Source: Sipunculus nudus (lineage: Eukaryota > Annelida > Sipuncula > Golfingiida > Sipunculidae). Taken from it: a stretch of DNA of 64,000 nucleotides. A program made the translations under genes and the position numbers. The stretch spans positions 24,915,519 through 24,979,518 of the forward strand of contig CM049306.1 in assembly GCA_026874595.1 (NCBI GenBank). Direction: 5' to 3'. Shown here in pieces: positions 10,195 through 22,310 of this stretch (within the stretch, counting starts at the first letter, position 1; each line of letters begins with the position of its first letter). Below the pieces are notes generated by a model. It had not been told where the DNA came from, made no database searches, and was given only the letters and a program-made list of their open reading frames with translations.

Positions 10195-13100
10195 TATACT
10201 GTGTGAATAAGGTCAAGGTAGGTATTAACTATTTACCTCCCTTGTTGAAAATTAGGCTCTCTAATATTCAACCCTACATTACCATTTTCCCTCAAAATGT
10301 AACTAATACAAATGTTCATAGCAAATAAACTGGTTGAGACGAGGAAATGGAACAGACTATTATATATTGAGAAGTCAACAGATAATTCATTAAACAGGCG
10401 TTAATGTAATTCAATTATCCAGTTTTGAATTATTGGTCTTTCATGGTCTTTATATATTAATGACCTGTGGGACCCTTACAAGAATATCTTTTTATACACA
10501 CCATATAAATTCAATTCAACATACATCATAATATGAACATACAGAAACAAGAACTATACTATATTTTATATGACCATTCATTTGTCTCTTTCAGTTAATC
10601 ATTTTACGCCCACTACTGTAAGTTAATGGCACACAAATGCAATTACATCATATTATCACCGGAAACACTGCTGTTACTGACATGAGTTTCAGCATATCGC
10701 CCAATTTATCTGATTTGAGCACAGTCAACAACTGAAACTATTAAGAGCTCAAATAAATTCAACCCGCCATTATACAGCGATGTCTGTTATAACTGTACAT
10801 TATTAATACTAATGTTAGTAGTCATACAACATGGCACTGGTTTGGTTGTCAGACTGCATCAAATTGTTACTGGATGGAAAATGACACACAGTACTTGTTT
10901 CATACAAACCATACTGCAGGGTAAAGGTTTATAACAGTTATCTCTATTTACGGAAAACAGGATATCCTGTGTTTGAAAACGCAGACAACACACACAAAAT
11001 CAGACCCCATGAAAAAATTCAAAATATCTTCAGCAACAAGAAGTCACATTTTCTTATTTGAAGCCAGTTGAATTGACAATATTGATTAAAGTTAGCCCTG
11101 AGTGGTTTTTCTTTGTTTTTTATTGTGTATTATTTGTTCTAATATTCCTCCGGAGGTAAGAAATGGTTTGGAGGTAAGAAATGGTTTCTATGGAGATGAA
11201 ATACATCAGTCACAGAAGCAAGATATACAATACACTGAGAGAATATCTTCAACTTTTTTTGCACTAACTGTTGCACACACAACTGCTCTGGCTGCATAGA
11301 GAATTCCTGATTATTAAAATATACAAGCTTAATCCATGTCAAGTCTGCATGCACAGTTCAGGTGTCTATAAATAGTCTTCTGATTAAGTTCTGCTCATCG
11401 CTACATCACTACTGAACACAATCACTTGGTGAATGAGTTGCCATGGCAGGTCGCCATGGTGACTACAGATTAACTCTGCAGTAAACCAGTCGATGATGAA
11501 AACAGTCATTTTTGGTAGGAAAATACCTTAATTGAAATTCACCTGTAGAAATAGTATTATGTTCAGCAACAATCAATACTCCAAGGTAATAAATCCCCTT
11601 CAGTTCTTTCAGACCATACTATTCATCGTTTTCTTTTCTCTAACCTCAGAGATTCTGTATATTACAACATTTCTATCAAAACAGCTACATATTATCCTGA
11701 AGAATTTTGTGTATACATTAAAGTGGTTCTTTGCATTTTGAATGAAAATATCTGAAATATATTATGATGAATGAAGTTACCACAGGATATTATACTAGTT
11801 TTGGTTTGTTTCAGAGATTATTGCTACACTTTCCTGAATAGTTTTAGGACATTCTTTTACAAAATGTAGGAGAGGTAAGAAGAATTAATCAAATTGTTGT
11901 AAGAAGAGTCTTTCACTTTATTAAAGAAACAAACAGAAAACAATACTGACATATATCTAGACATTACAAATTGAGTTCTGATTTTAATGTGTTTGCCATA
12001 CCAACCCTAAATTTAGCATTGCAACTGAATACCAATCATTTCTGTTACTTTATCAGTTAGGCTTTTAAAACCATGAACTTACAATGGCTCTGTGCTTTTC
12101 TAATATTAAAATATGTACTTCAGTTGTTTTCATTTAAAAAGTAAGATTTTAAAATTAATACAAAATGAATGATAATTCCAATATATTGGGTTAAAATCAG
12201 CAAATTTAAAGATTATATTGATCACTGAATAAATGATCTAGAAATTAAAGGAAAAACATAAATTGCTATAAGTAAATGTCTTAAAACATGGAATACATCC
12301 CCACTGAGAACGGTACAACAACTGCATTTCATGATGCTTTTTTAGATATCTAATTTTTTTTCCAATGGGTGCAGTAAATGTTAACAGAAAAAGAACCCAT
12401 GTGATACTCTCAATGGCTTGAGAGATGATTATATATACTGCATTCATGTAGCCCCAAAACACATGGCACACAAAAGGTAACATTGGTGTTCTCAAACTTG
12501 AGTCTCCATAATGAGGTCACTCTGACCTATTTTTTAGCTTCAAAAGGAGTTCATGCTAAAGGTGTCTGTTAAATTGAAAACACACCCGTTGATAATGAAA
12601 CAATTTATGTCTGCAGACAGAGGTGATGGTAAGATGGACTGGAACCTATGTTCCTAAAAACAAAACAGAAGCATGGTTCCTCTGGAGACCTCCTGAACGT
12701 AAACTAGATGTTACAACAGCATGAACAAAACTCTATAAAATGCCTGACCCATGGGTGATCATGCATAAAGAAGCCTCCTACTCGTTTAAAGTTTCCCCTT
12801 TTTTGACTTTCTGAATATTTTTTTTCACTTAATATGTTACCTCATGCTCAGATGATTTTGTGCGTGGCATGAAAAATGTTCTTGATATACTTAGTTCTTC
12901 TCAAGGTATTTTATTATCCAAAATCCCTATATCTAAATCACTCCAAAAGTTGTTTTTATTCATATAAGACTCCATTAAGTATACATAATTTTAAATCTGA
13001 TACAGTGCTCTTTTGGATGGTATACATATTTTTTAACTATTCACTCATTTTCACATGATTTTGTAACATTTTATTTTTTTTATATTTAACAAGTATACTA

Positions 13101-13204
13101 TTTTAAATACCCTATATATGGGAACCCTATAATCTAGTGAACTAGTCCATGTAACACAAATATAGAGTATCATTTCATCAAGATGAATACTGAAGCATAT
13201 ATAT
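10195..13204. other. Unassigned AT-rich DNA
   Basis: No gene recognised. The only structure noted is an 18-base direct tandem repeat (GGAGGTAAGAAATGGTTT twice, 11152-11187). The ORF of 85 codons near 12238-12495 on the minus strand has no recognisable similarity. Confidence 0.5.
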
Positions 13205-14224
13205 GTCACAGGCGAAATTAGAATCCAGGCGGATTTAAAATCCTCCTCGGCGAGATTGAAATTTTGATTTCGCCTAGGCGAGATTACAATTTCAATCTCG
13301 CCTAGGCAGATTTAAAATCTGCCTAAGCAAAATTGAAATTCTGATTCCGCCTAGGCGAGATTAAAATCCTTTTATGATTATATGCCGGATTTCAATCTTG
13401 TCTAGGCGGATTTTAAATCTTGCTTTTAATCTGCTTCATTCAATTCTTTGGTTTATTCATGCTGATTGTTTCATAATAATTGCAGTTTATTCTCACAGTT
13501 GGCGTGGAGAGATTTATCTGTTGAGAATTGTATATCTGAACATCTTAATGAATAGGACCATTTTAGGAATTTAAGATCTGCCCCGGCCAACAAGAGGAAA
13601 ATTTTGATTTTGCTTTGTTTTAAGTGTAAGTCTTACAGAAACTTTGGACTTTGAAAGATCAGTTTATTAAGAACACTATATCTTAATGAACATAAAAAAT
13701 AAATGGATTTTTATAATCATTGATGCTAAAGAAAGCTTTACAGAAGTGATGGAGTTTTTTCTGACAGGTGGGTGAAATTTAAAAAAAGGTATACAGGTAT
13801 ATTTTCAGTCTGATTTTTTTTTCAGGTTTCAGCATTTATTTTTTGCCTTGGCAAATAACATTAGCTTTTTGGCTTTTTATTAGCTGAAAGGGGCAAGGAA
13901 GATACAGGTATTTGAATATTTTAGTTATTTGAATTATTTATTATAAATGGTGCATACTGCATATTTTAGGTTGTGATTACCATGTAGTTATGGAATTACT
14001 AAATGTTAAATATAATAAAAGAGTATCTTTTTATACATGTGTTCTTGTTAGTTACTCTCAGAATATACATTTCCTAGTCTGTTTAATTCCCTCATTTATT
14101 TATAGAATAATATCTGTAATTTTTGCAGCTACTCAATGTTCAGAGGCTCAAATGTTCTTGTGTTCACTTAAAAGAAATAGGGAAAAAAAATACATCTTAA
14201 CAATAAGGTTGAGATATTCTTAAG

Positions 14225-14480
14225 TAGACTAGTGTATATCAGGATATTTTAAAATAAACTGTTTCTCTTGGTAACATCTAAACTAAAATATTCAGATATT
14301 CTCATGTAAACTAGTGTATTTCAGTTTATCCCAAAGTGAACTTGTTGACTTCTGGAAATCCCATGTGAACTAGTGTACATTGGAATATTCCCATCTCAAT
14401 AGTGACTATCCCCATCTCAACCGTTAAGATGGGTATTCCCATCTCAACTAGTTGAGTTCCGAACTCAACAGGATTCCCAT
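14225..14480. repeat. Degenerate short repeats inside fold-back element E
   Basis: ACTAGTGTA recurs at intervals of about 65-80 bases, followed by several copies of CCCATCTCAA within 14390-14475. It is low-complexity DNA in the interior of the fold-back element. Confidence 0.5.
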
Positions 14481-14800
14481 CTACACTGTGACATATATAT
14501 TTTTTTATCAACATTTTGTGTGAAAACGTGCTGTAGAACACGGTGGAATAAAATTAAAATATTTGGTAGACTACCAGTTTTACAGATTTTGTTTTGTCAG
14601 TCTGCTAAAATTAAATTGCTATTAAAATTCTAAAAATAAAAGGACAACCCCAGTAAACCCATGAGTGTAATAAATCAGAATTTATTTTAAGCTCTAGTAA
14701 CTTGTTTTAGTCACTAATTTTATAATGATATCATTAAATATGAAGATTATACTTTTTAAGATTTAACATTATTATAAAACAATCAGCAAGATTAAACTAA

Positions 14801-16631
14801 ACAAGGGACCTATGGGTCACTGTGCTCAGCTGACGTTAACCTTGAAGGTAAAAATCTAAAATAATATCTAATGGAGATAAAGTGTAAGAGGAAGAGGTAA
14901 TAAAGGCCATGGTTAGTTTATATGATTGGTTTGTATTGATGAGCAAGAAATTGTTGCAAAAAATATTTTGTGACCTGACCATGTGTTTCCTAATGTTGAA
15001 ACTAAAGCATGTGAGCAGTTTGTGAACAAATGATCTGTACTATTACCATGATCATTAGTTGGTTTTTCGATTAACTGTTATTATAAATATATATGTATTT
15101 TTTTATGAAATGTATACAGTTGAAATATAGCTAATTAACAACATAAAACAGGGCAAACAAAGCCTGATCTCAAATTCTGCTGAGGCAGGAAAATAATGAA
15201 CAAATGTTTGTATTAAATCCTGATTTTTTTATCACATCAATTATTTTCTAATTTAAGTTTATATTTCTATACATTTTCAATATAACATATATATCTGAAT
15301 ATAAAAGTTGATTCATAATTCTCAATTGCATCATCATAAATCTCAATCTTGTCAGATAACACCACATCATGCATACAAATGTTTATTTATTTTTTACCAC
15401 AAAAATATATCTTTTAAATCTGCAAAACAATAAATATCTAAAAATAATACTTGATTTAGATTTCACAATTTTAAATTGTGTCTTTATTTATCCATAATGT
15501 GCTTCATATTTTATAACAATTTAAGCATACTGATGGGTTCATTTATATTTGTTAAAATCATTTAAAAGAAAATTGATTTCTTTAAAAATGCTACATTACA
15601 CAACATTGCATCTTCTGGATTACACCTTGAATTATTTTTTCAAGGAAAGTTTTTGCATATCGGAGTGGAAACAGCATTTCAATTAAGGAGATACAGTGAA
15701 AACAATAACAATTACTGCATAACACTTGGTGGGTTGGGGGGGGGGGGGGGTGATTGGGGTGGTGATATGAGAATAACTGTACACATGTCACAGCAGGGGA
15801 TCTCCCCCAGTAACTGTAACAAATCAGAAACCCTGGCATAGCTGACTTCCAGTGACCTGGAGTGGGACCCTGCATCTGTAATCAAAGCAAGCAACTACAG
15901 AAAAAAAAATCAATAACTAACTTAATTTTCAAGCTTTTATTTTCAAATTTCAGATTTAGACAAACTAAATATTTATGTTTACATGCTGTGAAAATTAAAT
16001 CAATGGTGCTTACAGGAAAAAAACGTGTCATGGTCAAAGTTGGGCAAAATTTAAGGTACTGATTTTTTTTTATGCTAATAACTTAAAAAATTTACAAAAT
16101 TCAGATCTAATTTTGGGTAAACAATTGAATCTTAATTAAACATAGTTATATACTTGAGAAAATAGACTTTAGTTTCAAAATTTTTCATGTTAAGTGAGTT
16201 ATTATTTTTCCTGATTTCTTACAAAGTCCATTATGTTTGGGCCCATAACTTAAAGAATTTATACTTTACAGACTTAATTTCTGGCATGTACATATGATCT
16301 ATATAGAGGAATATTAATGGTAAATATGAGGAAAAACAGATGAGTGGTTTTGATATTAGGCAGTCCTGAAGTGTGAAAATAGGATTTTAATAAAAAATTG
16401 AGGTTTTTCCTTAATTTCTCAAAGGAACGAAGTCGCAAAGACCCAGTTTTCGGCTTGGTAGGAGATCTTGGGGGCATCTAACATTAGGCTGAATTTTGGA
16501 TTCCTAGGTCTCACGGTTTCAAAACGTGCCACATCTACGGACGGACGGACGGACGGACGGACAGACGGACGGACGACGGACAATGGACCACGACTATAGC
16601 TCAGATGACTTATAGTCAGCTGAGCTAAAAA
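14801..16631 (+). mobile_element. Helitron-like element, family d copy 1
   Basis: The 5' end is ACAAGGGACCTATGGGTCAC followed by GCTCAGCTGAC at 14824-14834. The 3' end has an ACGG run at 16537-16580, then a 14-pair hairpin with one mismatch at 16597-16627 (TAGCTCAGATGACT, loop TAT, AGTCAGCTGAGCTA), then AAAAA. GTCAGCTGAGC at 16615-16625 is the exact reverse complement of the 5' motif. A run of 15 G follows TTGGTGGGTT at 15736-15750. Copy 2 at 35391-37266 is similar over the full length. It is non-coding and lacks a core tandem array. Confidence 0.85.
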
Positions 16632-16843
16632 TTGAATGAAGCAGATTTATAGCTAGGATTTTAATATGTCCAAGGCAAAATCAGAATTTCAATCTCGCCT
16701 AGGCAGATTTTAAATCCGCCTAGGCGAGATTGAAATCCTACATATGATCAGAACAGGATTTTAATCTCGCCTAGGCGTAATCAAAATTTCAATCTGGCCT
16801 AGGCAGATTTTAAATCCGCCTGGATTCTAATTTCGCCTGTGAC

Positions 16844-17256
16844 ATATACACAAAGTAACGTGTATAGTCTGACTACTTAGTTCCTTTCTCGATATTCCTG
16901 CAAGGATCCCCTAATCAAGATGTCATGTGTTGCTAAACAGAGTCATGCTTCAGTAACATGGGATCACCTGGTCATTGCTTGAAAAATGCTGCCCAAAAAC
17001 TAAATTTGGGGCAGTCTTTCTGAAGACAACATATTTTCCACATGTCAAAATGGTATATAATGCTCTGAATGAAAATATATTATGGTGAACCATATTACCT
17101 CCAAAATTTGGATTGTTTTTTGGGTGTTATCCTTACCCTTCCACAAAATTCCATCAAAAACTGTACATCAATTTTTGCATAAAAGTGCCAACAGTCCAAC
17201 CAACCAAACATCAAACCAGGGGGAAAACATATTACCTCCGTGAGAGGTCAAATAAA
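16844..17256. other. Unassigned DNA
   Basis: Between fold-back element E and the truncated family h head I see no feature. Confidence 0.5.
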
Positions 17257-17526
17257 ACTAGAATACGGGTAGTCAGAGTGACTATGTGTATCCGCCGAAA
17301 TCAAAGTGGGACGGGTGAAGTGAGGCATTGATTGAGTAACATGGGGAAATAGAGTGAGGGGTGTTGCATATTAGCATGGATGTCTGCAGCTGCAATGTGT
17401 ATGTAAGTTGTGCCACCTACCACAAAATCCAGAAAGCTATCAAAGTTGTATACAAATGCAAAAAGTCAAACCACTGCCGAGATATGAGTGATTTTACTGG
17501 ACTTGTTGGTCTACTGACCAAGCTCT
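17257..17526 (+). mobile_element. Truncated family h head
   Basis: It starts ACTAGAATACGGG, with the hairpin TAGTCA-GAG-TGACTA (17270-17284) and GTGTATCCGCC, then the usual leader (GACGGGTGAAGTGAGGCAT) and about half of one 277 bp unit up to GAGATATGAGTGATTTTA. Similarity to the array fades shortly before the MITE at 17532. Confidence 0.8.
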
Positions 17527-17531
17527 ATATA

Positions 17532-17806
17532 CAGGGCTCAACATTAACAGTTAACCTCATGCCTGGGGCAAGTGAAAGTTCTAGAAAATAGTAGAAGGGC
17601 AACTAGAAGTCTCCTCCTACTTGCCCAGTCGACTGGCAAGTGGGTTCAACATACACCTTTATCCAAGTAAAAGCCTGAAAAATGATCTTAGTGTTCTCAA
17701 TTACAATCAATAATATTTTTAGGGCAAGTAAAATTCATGAAGGGCAAGTAAAAGATGTTACTTGCCCAACTGGGAAAGTACTTTCAAAAGTTAATGTCCA
17801 ACCCTG
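17532..17806. mobile_element. MITE with CAGGG terminal repeats, copy 2
   Basis: Left end CAGGGCTCAACATTAAC and right end GTTAATGTCCAACCCTG are inverted repeats of 17 bases with three mismatches. ATATA flanks both sides (17527-17531 and 17807-17811), an exact five-base target duplication. The interior shares GGGCAAGT / ACTTGCCC motifs with copy 1 at 4501-4905, though it is shorter (275 against 405 bases). Confidence 0.8.
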
Positions 17807-17811
17807 ATATA

Positions 17812-19811
17812 CCACAGAGATGTACCCTCTCCTGTTAGCCATGAAAACATGACATTCAGGCCTTTTTAAAATAAACAGATATAGTCATAATACAATCATA
17901 ATAAAACACCCATTACAAGGGCCGGACCAAAAAATATTTGCTGTGTAGTAATATTTGACATCAGAGGCTTATGAGGTTGTGTTTTATTTGCTTAATAATA
18001 AGGAAAAAAATTTGTTATACAATTTGTGATGGTAATCCTGGCAGCGTGAAATGAACATTTTAAGTGGTTCAATCTTAAAAAACCCACTGAAATCAAAATG
18101 CGGCCAATCAGAGCACATACCTCATCCAATGTCAAATATTTATCCAGGTCACTTTACTGTTTACATTTATTTTAGATTTCTGACAAATTCTGACACTATT
18201 TATTTTTACACTAACAGCCATATCTTTTCAAGCTTTTTTTGTATCTTTATCAAATTTTCAACAGTTCCAACTAAGAGGGTTTGCTGAAGATTATTGAAAA
18301 TCATTGAAACTTAGAAATAATATGCAATATTTTTGTCATGAAAGAATCTATACATATCATGGCATTCTAGTTGCCCATTTAGAGTGCTCTTTAGTAGCTT
18401 GTAAACAGTAAAGGGTTAATTATCAAATTCTAGCCTTTAATGGCTAAGTGAGGTAATGTTTGTATTGCAACTGGTAGAAAATATATTAAGTCTAAAGCAG
18501 ACCACAAGCTTGGCCACACCTGTTGGACATATTGCATGGACTGATGATGTTTTAACGGTCATTGTCCCTCTTTAGTAATATCCAAATCTCACAATATTAG
18601 CAACCACTACTAGACCAAACACAATATGTGTCACAGTTGTTTTCCTATCTTTCCAGACAAAAGGCCTGAAACAACTTGACAATAAAAATAATGTCTAGAC
18701 ATGTATATAATCTGGCTGTGAAAAAGACTGTATATATAGTTAATATTATGCAATTGATGTATGTTGGAACAGGTGTGAATGACCACTAGGCCATTTATCT
18801 TCTGGTTTCTGGTAAGTACAGAAACTTATAACCACACATCAAAACATGATATTTCATAAAGATTTTTTTTTTTAAGGTTAAGCACAGAATAATGAATTTA
18901 GCTCTCATATCAAGCTGGTTTTACTTTCAGTACTGAATTATAATAATTAAGGCATTTAATTTGTTGCACATTACATTGAGATTGTTCATATAATTTGTTT
19001 AGCTGCTACCATTTCCATTACTTCATTAATACAGTGTAATTGACTGCTGTTTAAATTCCCTCAGTCATGGAAAATGAAAACTGGTTCGGAAAAGGTAATT
19101 TGTTTTTAATGTTCACACATTATTTCACAACATTCCCTTATTATTTAAACCATAATGTTTAAAAATCTGCTTAACCTGTGATTTCAAAATATTTCTTAAA
19201 CATTTTAATGCACACAATTTATATTTGCAAATATTAAATTTGCCAAAAGATCCTACAAAACACTGTTGCCATTAAGCCAGTTTGACTGAGTGTGTAAATT
19301 AATACCCTGCATGTGAAATGTTTTTGTTTGGTTAGGTGATGTGTCTTGTGGACTGACTGCCTGACACAGCCCATAAATTGGTTAAGGCCTTACACCCATG
19401 TGAACCACAAACTGTTTGGTGTTGGTTTTGATTTAATATCCACATTACCACAAATGTTTTTAAAAAGTTGTATGTTGAACAGGGTGTTACATAATTATTG
19501 GAAAATATGAAGAAGTCTTGAAATAGATTCCATTTCCCACCAGAAAATTGAAGCACTTCATCATTTTCCATGTGTCCCTATCTATATCCATATAAATTGG
19601 AAGCAAAGATTTATTTCCAGGGCAGGCCTAACCAGTTAAGTAGTTATTTATAACTTGATATATTGAGACCATTCAGTCACTTATGGAAAGCCTTTAATAT
19701 TTTCAACCAATCATGCAAAATTGGAAAATTATCTCACAAACTGGGGCTTATGAAATGGCTTTGATAAAACTTTTGTTGGGCCCCACCATGGCAAAATTTA
19801 GAGACATAACA
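17812..19811. other. Unassigned AT-rich DNA
   Basis: No gene, RNA or mobile element recognised. Confidence 0.5.
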
Positions 19812-20010
19812 TGAAATTGAGAGACACCAATACAATGAGCAATTTTTAATGAAGGGACATTACAAGCAAAGGAGACACATTTGGAATGAAGGGACATTTT
19901 CCCACATGAAAGGAGATATCTGCAATGAAAAGACCTATACTGGGTATACTGGAGAGACATTGCATACAACAGTGAGAACTACATACAATGGAAAAATCAC
20001 TTTCAGTGGC
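19812..20010 (+). repeat. Degenerate short tandem repeat (GGAGACAT-type)
   Basis: Irregular repeats of about 20 bases built from GGAGACA / AATGAAGGGACA / ATACAATG. The 71-codon frame across it (19849-20064) reflects the repeat and is not called as a gene. Confidence 0.45.
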
Positions 20011-20537
20011 GAGACACTTTATACAAAGAGGAGCAAGTTGTGTTATTCAAATGATCTCACATAGCAAGTAACAGCAGAAAATGTGAGTTAATCAGAAAAA
20101 ATACAATATGTTTCAACCTTATCAACTTAAAATGACAACATAGACCAGTTTTCCAATCTCCAGTCTTATTAAACACATGCCCTGGATTCAATGGCAGACT
20201 GTTTAGATGAACAACACAGCCTTGCCTAATAGCCTTATGTGTGTATCTTCCCCCAAAACAATCACAGCCAGGGTAACTGGAGTAATATTTCCATCAACAG
20301 ATGCTTATTTATCAGGAGCTTGCTGCGAGTCTATCAGTGAAGATAAGCCAACCAGCAGACAATCACTGCCTCTACCAGGACTATTGTGGTACTAGTATTT
20401 TTGTGAACTCCCACCACCTGCTCTGCTTGGTAGAAGGATTAATTATCATACACTGCTGAATAGAGAACTTTTAAGACTACTCAGAAGATGTAAAACCTTC
20501 AAGTGTAACTAATTTCAAAATAATAAAAAATTAGTTT

Positions 20538-21058
20538 GAGAAAAAAGACAGAAGGGGGCAGAGAGAAAGAAGGTAGAGAGAGCTTTAAATTTGGGCTTGA
20601 GATCGGTGAAAGAGAGAGAAGGAAGGAAGGAGGGAGTGTGAAAGAGAGAAAAAATAGAAGGCAAGAAAGATAGAAACAAAAGAATGAAACTACAAACTGA
20701 GAGATAAACAGAGAAAAACAGATACATGCACAGAAAGAAATAAAGACAGAGAAACAGAGAGGCAGACAGAGACAGACAGGGAGAGAGAGAAACAGACAGA
20801 CAGAGAAAGAGACAGACAGAGACAGTGAAACAGACATGGAGACAGACATGAGGAAAGACAGAAAGAGAGAGAAAGAGACACTGACAGCCAGATAGAGAGA
20901 CAGAAAAAATGATCAACAAAGTTATGAGATAAAGAAGAAGGAACAAGGAGAGATAAAGAGAGAATGATAAAGATAAAAAAGAAAAAAAAGGGCACATATT
21001 AGAGACAGAGAGAGGTATAGAGACAAGGCAGAAAAACAGAGAGAGACAGACAAAGAGC
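20538..21058 (+). repeat. Polypurine (GA/GACAGA) microsatellite tract
   Basis: About 520 bases of almost uninterrupted purine with scattered C, mostly GAGA, GACAGA and AAAGA motifs. The minus-strand frames across it, up to 181 residues of Ser/Leu/Phe/Cys, are stop-poor translations of the repeat. GA-rich DNA resumes at 21165-21189 and at 22241-22310, on both sides of the element at 21190. Confidence 0.92.
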
Positions 21059-21189
21059 AAGGTGCATGGGTGTTCATGTGCAGTATACTAGTAGACAGGC
21101 CTTGGTGGAATTACATGGATATACATGATGGTGATAAAAGTTTACCTCATGTGTGTGGGGGGGGGGGAGAAAGAGAGAGAGAAAAAAAG

Positions 21190-22240
21190 ACTAGAATATC
21201 AGCAAAAGCTGACAAAAGCCCTCAGCCAAAAGAACAGTGTTTAGAGGTGGTAACAGTAACAAGTACTAAATATCTGTTCTCACATGGATGTATATCTGTA
21301 CATGTCTCAGTTATAAATTTAAAATGGAGAGGTATGTACCATGATTCATAACAATCCACCAAATTCTTCCTGAAAAATAAGCTTCTAAGTTTTATTCTAT
21401 TATAAGCTCTGTGACCTTGAAAAGTAGGTCAAGGTAATCCATCTTCGAACATGAACGAGATTTTTGTTGATATACATCTTCACCAAAGAAATAAAATTCC
21501 TATTGTGAATCCTTTTAGAGATATCCCGCTCACAAGGCCAAAGTTGAAAAATCCAAGAAAAATTCAATAAAAAATCAGAAATTGCAGGTGGCGCCTAAAA
21601 CTTGTGCAGCAGTTACACACCATCAGTCCCTATGATCATAGTAAGTATTGTGAAAATCCATCCAATGGTTCCTGAGAAATAAGCTTCTAAATGTTTTTTC
21701 TATAATCAGCTCTAAAACGTAGAAAAATAGGTCAAGGTCACCCATCTTCGAACTTGACCAAGATTTTGTCAATATACATCTTCACCGAAAAAATAAAATT
21801 CTTACGGTGAATCCTTTTCGAGATATCCCGCTCACAAGCCCAAAGTTGAAAAATCCGATAAAAATTCATTTAAAATCAGAAATTGTAGGTGGCGCCACCA
21901 AACTTGTATAGCAGGTACAGACTATCAGTCCCAATAATCATAGTAAGTTTTGTGAAAATCCACCAAATGGTTCCTGAGTAATAAGCATCTCAGTGTTTTT
22001 CTATAATCAGCTCTAAAATGTAGAAAAATAGGTCAAGGTCACCCATCTTCGAACTTGACCGAGATTTTGTTGATATACATCTTTACTGAGGAAATAAAAT
22101 TCTGACGGTGAATCCTTTTGAAGATATCCCCTTCACAAGGTAATAGTTAACGGACGCCGGACGGCCGGACGGACAGACGGACGGACGGACAGCTTGGGTG
22201 ACGACAATAGCCCATCAGCCTGAGGGCTGAGGGCTAAAAA
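21190..22240 (+). mobile_element. Helitron-like element, family e
   Basis: The 5' end is ACTAGAATATC with the palindrome TCAGC-AAAA-GCTGA at 21199-21212 and AGCCCTCAGCC at 21217-21227. The 3' end has a GACGG-rich run (about 22148-22192), then a hairpin TAGCCCATCAGCC / GGCTGAGGGCTA and AAAAA. GGCTGAGGGCT at 22225-22235 is the exact 11-base reverse complement of the 5' motif. The body has nearly three units of about 301 bases (marked by AGGTCAAGGT at about 21427, 21728 and 22030) with a GGTGGCGCCACC core and the shared CCAAATGGTTCCTGAG motif. Both flanks are GA-rich microsatellite. Confidence 0.82.
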
Positions 22241-22310
22241 GGAAGGAAGGAGAAAGAGAGAATGAGAGACAGAAAACAAAAAGAGGCAAAGACCAATATA
22301 GAGAAACATA

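Larger units (their letters stand above)
13205..16843. mobile_element. Fold-back element with long inverted arms, copy E
   Basis: The left arm (13205 to about 13450) starts GTCACAGGCGAAATTAGAAT and the right arm (about 16629-16843) ends with its reverse complement before GAC. The match continues through CCAGGCGGATTTAAAATC and to the inner edge, where AATCTGCTTCATTCAATT at the left mirrors AATTGAATGAAGCAGATT at the right. Arms are built of CGCCTAGGCG-type palindromes alternating with GATTTTAAATC-type motifs. Flanks are AT repeats (ATAT on both sides), so the target duplication cannot be resolved. A whole family d element (14801-16631) sits against the right arm. No transposase frame is visible in the remaining ~1.35 kb interior. 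Confidence 0.85.

Noticed and set aside
15653-15894. Glycine-rich or proline-rich short proteins near the G-runs (also 36307-36524)
   Set aside because: They arise from the poly-G run within family d elements.
13205-16843. Reading E as two unrelated palindromic repeats instead of one element
   Set aside because: The outer ends and the inner arm edges are both inverted matches, so one element with an insertion is the simpler reading.
19849-20064. 71-codon frame
   Set aside because: It spans irregular GGAGACAT-type repeats and has no recognisable domain.
20499-21060. Minus-strand frames of 101-181 residues rich in Ser, Leu, Phe and Cys
   Set aside because: They are translations of a polypurine GA/GACAGA microsatellite, which lacks stop codons on the complementary strand.
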